Below, piece by piece: positions 23,947 to 24,487 of a stretch of DNA of 24,487 nt. The notes under the pieces are model-generated. The model saw nothing but the letters and a program-made list of their open reading frames with translations. It had not been told where the DNA came from and did not search any database. Within the stretch, counting starts at the first letter, position 1. Each line of letters begins with the position of its first letter. A program made the translations under genes and the position numbers. Source of the stretch: a virus; the IMG/VR virus record IMGVR_UViG_3300049783_001307, positions 1 through 24,487 of that record. One strand, given 5' to 3'.

Positions 23947-24242
23947 TTTTTCAACTTGTTTAAGAGTATGTCTACATCAATTACAACATCTTTTTCTACA
24001 CGGTCATAATCAATACGCACTTGTAGATCTGTCAGACTATCATAGAAGTGTAAGCCTCTAATGATAGTCTCGATGTCGCCTGTTTCAAGTTCCTCTTGGG
24101 TAAAATCACTTTCGTGCAAGACAACCTTGGTACCATCGTTAAGATGGCAAGTAATGTCTTTGACAAACCTAAGTGGAACAACATCTACTTCAATATCTGC
24201 AAACATTTGGTGGAAATCGCGGTCACGTTGATATATTGCCAT
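23943..24242 (-). CDS. Small phage protein of unknown function (99 aa)
   Basis: A 99-residue, acidic, beta-rich protein: VDVVPLRFVKDITCHLNDGT, then VLHESDFTQEELETGDIE, then YDSLTDLQVRIDYDRVEKDVVIDVDILL. I recognise the general look of small phage proteins with a charged helix (ESDFTQEELE) flanked by strands, but no function. No Cys cluster, membrane helix or signal is present. Its stop overlaps the DHFR start by four bases and it lies 12 bases after the next upstream gene, in the same minus-strand run. Confidence 0.75.
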   Translation of the reverse strand: MAIYQRDRDFHQMFADIEVDVVPLRFVKDITCHLNDGTKVVLHESDFTQEELETGDIETIIRGLHFYDSLTDLQVRIDYDRVEKDVVIDVDILLNKLKK

Positions 24243-24254
24243 TTGGCTTTAGCC

Positions 24255-24487
24255 TTATTGGTTAGCAGGCTTCTTTGTTGCAGTGGATCGCTTTTTTGCT
24301 ACTGGCTTTAGTGCTTTAGCCTGTGCACGAAGACCTTTAGCTTGCGCCTCGAAGGTTTTCGCTTGGTCGATAAAGGTAGCTGCTAGTGCAGCATCATCCA
24401 ATACTACGTCGCCTGTCGTTGGTGTAGCTGATAATTCAGGCGTAGTAACTATGCTATTGGCAGTCTCTGTCACATCACGTGGTGAGG
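24255..24487 (-). CDS. Small Ala/Lys-rich protein of unknown function (5' partial)
   Basis: The frame stays open to the right edge of the window, so the true start may lie beyond it; a GTG at 24473 is an in-window alternative giving 72 residues. The visible part has a Thr-rich N-terminus (TANSIVTTPELSATPTT), an Ala/Glu/Lys helix (FIDQAKTFEAQAKGLRAQAK) likely to form a coiled coil, and a strongly basic tail (KKRSTATKKPANQ). Such tails bind nucleic acid or partner proteins. No enzyme motif is seen. It is the first gene in this window of the minus-strand run with DHFR and ThyA. Confidence 0.6.
   Translation of the reverse strand, partial: SPRDVTETANSIVTTPELSATPTTGDVVLDDAALAATFIDQAKTFEAQAKGLRAQAKALKPVAKKRSTATKKPANQ

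Overview
This window looks like part of the genome of a large tailed phage (Caudoviricetes, probably a T4-like or otherwise large myovirus of an aquatic bacterium). The reasons are: virion tail proteins at the left edge; tightly packed genes with 1-30 nt overlaps and no gap over about 70 nt; phage-type thymidylate synthase and dihydrofolate reductase genes at the right; and several protein families that I recognise from memory of marine and freshwater myoviruses. The DNA is AT-rich by eye. Two clear sigma70-like promoters suggest at least partial use of host RNA polymerase. I saw no tRNA, rRNA, CRISPR array, integrase or insertion sequence.

Layout. (1) 1-2273: the C-terminal end of one tail protein and a complete 689-residue tail fibre or adhesin-like protein. 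(2) 2340-6341: a small conserved phage protein, three glycosyltransferase-like (GT-A) proteins and one unknown protein, led by a consensus promoter. (3) 6367-13567: a radical SAM enzyme, a two-domain methyltransferase, a kinase-like protein, a 2OG-Fe(II) oxygenase, a fibrinogen-domain protein and two more radical SAM enzymes. (4) 13627-19490: after a second consensus promoter, a fourth GT-A protein, a methyltransferase, a small membrane protein, a fourth radical SAM enzyme, a conserved unknown, a QueC-like PP-loop enzyme and a fifth radical SAM enzyme. (5) 19505-21358: genes on alternating strands (QueC-like PP-loop on minus, 2OG oxygenase on plus, GNAT on minus) with interlocking start and stop codons. 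(6) 21324-24487, minus strand: methyltransferase, ThyA, a capsid-like unknown, DHFR and two small unknowns.

The exciting part is the 6.4-21.9 kb accessory block. It holds five radical SAM proteins, two QueC-like ATP pyrophosphatases, three methyltransferases, two 2OG-Fe(II) oxygenases, a kinase-like protein and an acetyltransferase, with four GT-like proteins in or beside the block. Four of the five radical SAM enzymes carry their SPASM/twitch-like cysteine module before the radical SAM core instead of after it. Such a set of group-transfer and oxidative enzymes looks like a biosynthetic or macromolecule-modification system (virion glycan or protein decoration, or DNA or nucleotide modification), but nothing in the window fixes the substrate. 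A perfect 33-nt inverted repeat inside the kinase-like gene is the most unusual non-coding signal.
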